Shown in pieces: positions 63,649 through 64,000 of a stretch of DNA of 64,000 nucleotides. The position numbers were made by a program, and so were the translations under genes. A model generated the notes under the pieces. It made no database searches. It saw nothing but the letters and a program-made list of their open reading frames with translations, and had not been told where the DNA came from. The stretch lies in contig JADJCK010000007.1 in the NCBI GenBank assembly GCA_016703265.1, positions 310,001 to 374,000 on the forward strand. Direction: 5' to 3'. The stretch's first letter is position 1; each line of letters begins with the position of its first letter. This DNA is from a bacterium. Its GTDB lineage: Bacteria > Krumholzibacteriota > Krumholzibacteriia > LZORAL124-64-63.

Positions 63649-64000
63649 AGGTCCTGTTCATCTGCACCGCGAACGCCTGCCGCAGCCAGATGGCCGAGGC
63701 CTGGGCGCGCCAGCTGTTTCCCGCTGGCTGGACCGCCGCCAGTGCCGGGTTGATCACGCACCCGATCCACGAGCGCACGCGCGCGATCATGGCCGAGGCG
63801 GGCGTCGCCATGGACGGCCAGTATTCCAAGTCCATCGACGTGCACGACCTGGACGCCTTCGACCTCGTGGTCACCCTCAGCGATGAGGCCGGCCGCTTCC
63901 TGCCGGCCCTGGCCGACCCTTCGCGGCACCGCCCCAGCCCGATGCCCGACCCGATGTCCGCCCGCGGGACGGCCGCCGAACTGCGCGCCGCCTACCGAGC
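63645..64000 (+). CDS. arsC: Arsenate reductase, LMW-phosphatase type (C-terminus outside window)
   Basis: 118 residues are visible. The P-loop CTANACRSQMAEA follows VLFIC and matches the Cys-x5-Arg-Ser loop of thioredoxin-coupled arsenate reductases and LMW tyrosine phosphatases. The DPM motif in MPDPMSARG supports the family. The second and third arsenate-reducing cysteines would be expected around residues 82-89, but none is visible there (VTLSDEAG), so a protein phosphatase role is possible. GTG overlaps the HDOD stop. Confidence 0.75.
   Translation, partial: MKVLFICTANACRSQMAEAWARQLFPAGWTAASAGLITHPIHERTRAIMAEAGVAMDGQYSKSIDVHDLDAFDLVVTLSDEAGRFLPALADPSRHRPSPMPDPMSARGTAAELRAAYR

Overview
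The window is GC-rich, densely coded DNA with about 45 protein genes, short gaps and many ATGA/GTGA start-stop overlaps. I see no tRNA, rRNA, CRISPR array, insertion sequence or prophage. Several traits suggest a Gram-negative-type bacterium of the FCB superphylum, perhaps an Eisenbacteria- or Krumholzibacteria-like lineage: secreted proteins ending in a YPNPF/FlgD-like Ig module, a PorV-like barrel, TonB/ExbBD genes, GldA/F/G-type ABC genes and outer-membrane lipoproteins. The taxonomy is inference. Three genes (a second exbD, a FlgD-Ig protein and arsR) each carry one small indel that splits an otherwise intact protein, and a fourth (the carboxylase beta subunit) lacks its family-typical stop. 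Base errors in a draft assembly are the simplest reading.

Layout. 1-2168: a FadN-type beta-oxidation enzyme (minus strand, cut by the window edge) divergent from a TetR/FadR regulator, with FadR-like operators between them. 2196-13357: a sigma-54-type promoter, a structured leader and one envelope operon (Ig-repeat surface protein, PorV-like barrel, giant TPR lipoprotein-like periplasmic protein, ExbB, two ExbD, TonB, FlgD-Ig protein). 13501-18792: heterodimeric B12-dependent methylmalonyl-CoA mutase and its MeaB chaperone. 18859-22388: a TPR protein, CysRS with an inserted zinc-ribbon-like segment, and a barrel protein. 22615-29336 (minus): TauE/SafE permease, a threonine-synthase-like PLP enzyme, YgeW-type carbamoyltransferase, a lamin-tail secreted protein with its own consensus promoter, YgeY and SsnA. 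29522-33996 (minus): GldA/F/G-type ABC system plus a DUF4340 protein. 34309-39927: hybrid sensor kinase and a very large secreted subtilase. 40041-41655: arsR, arsM and a lone NFACT-R domain. 41697-45443: paired secreted amidohydrolases and an EamA transporter. 45425-50579: 8-oxoguanine-deaminase-like enzyme divergent from a three-subunit xanthine-dehydrogenase-type operon. 50576-57364: LpoB-like and COG3014-like lipoproteins, cupin, class V aminotransferase, Mpv17-like membrane protein, free methionine sulfoxide reductase and a hydantoinase. 57455-64000: OmpA lipoprotein, a biotin-dependent acyl-CoA carboxylase/crotonase operon, an HDOD protein and the start of arsC.

How they may work together. 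FadN, the carboxylase/crotonase operon and methylmalonyl-CoA mutase fit breakdown of fatty acids and branched-chain amino acids through propionyl-CoA. YgeW, YgeY, SsnA, the XDH subunits, the 8-oxoguanine deaminase and the hydantoinase are relatives of the E. coli selenium-linked purine/uric-acid cluster, here spread over about 34 kb and with a threonine-synthase-like enzyme where E. coli has YgeX. This and the TonB/PorV/FlgD-Ig envelope operon are the two systems most worth follow-up.
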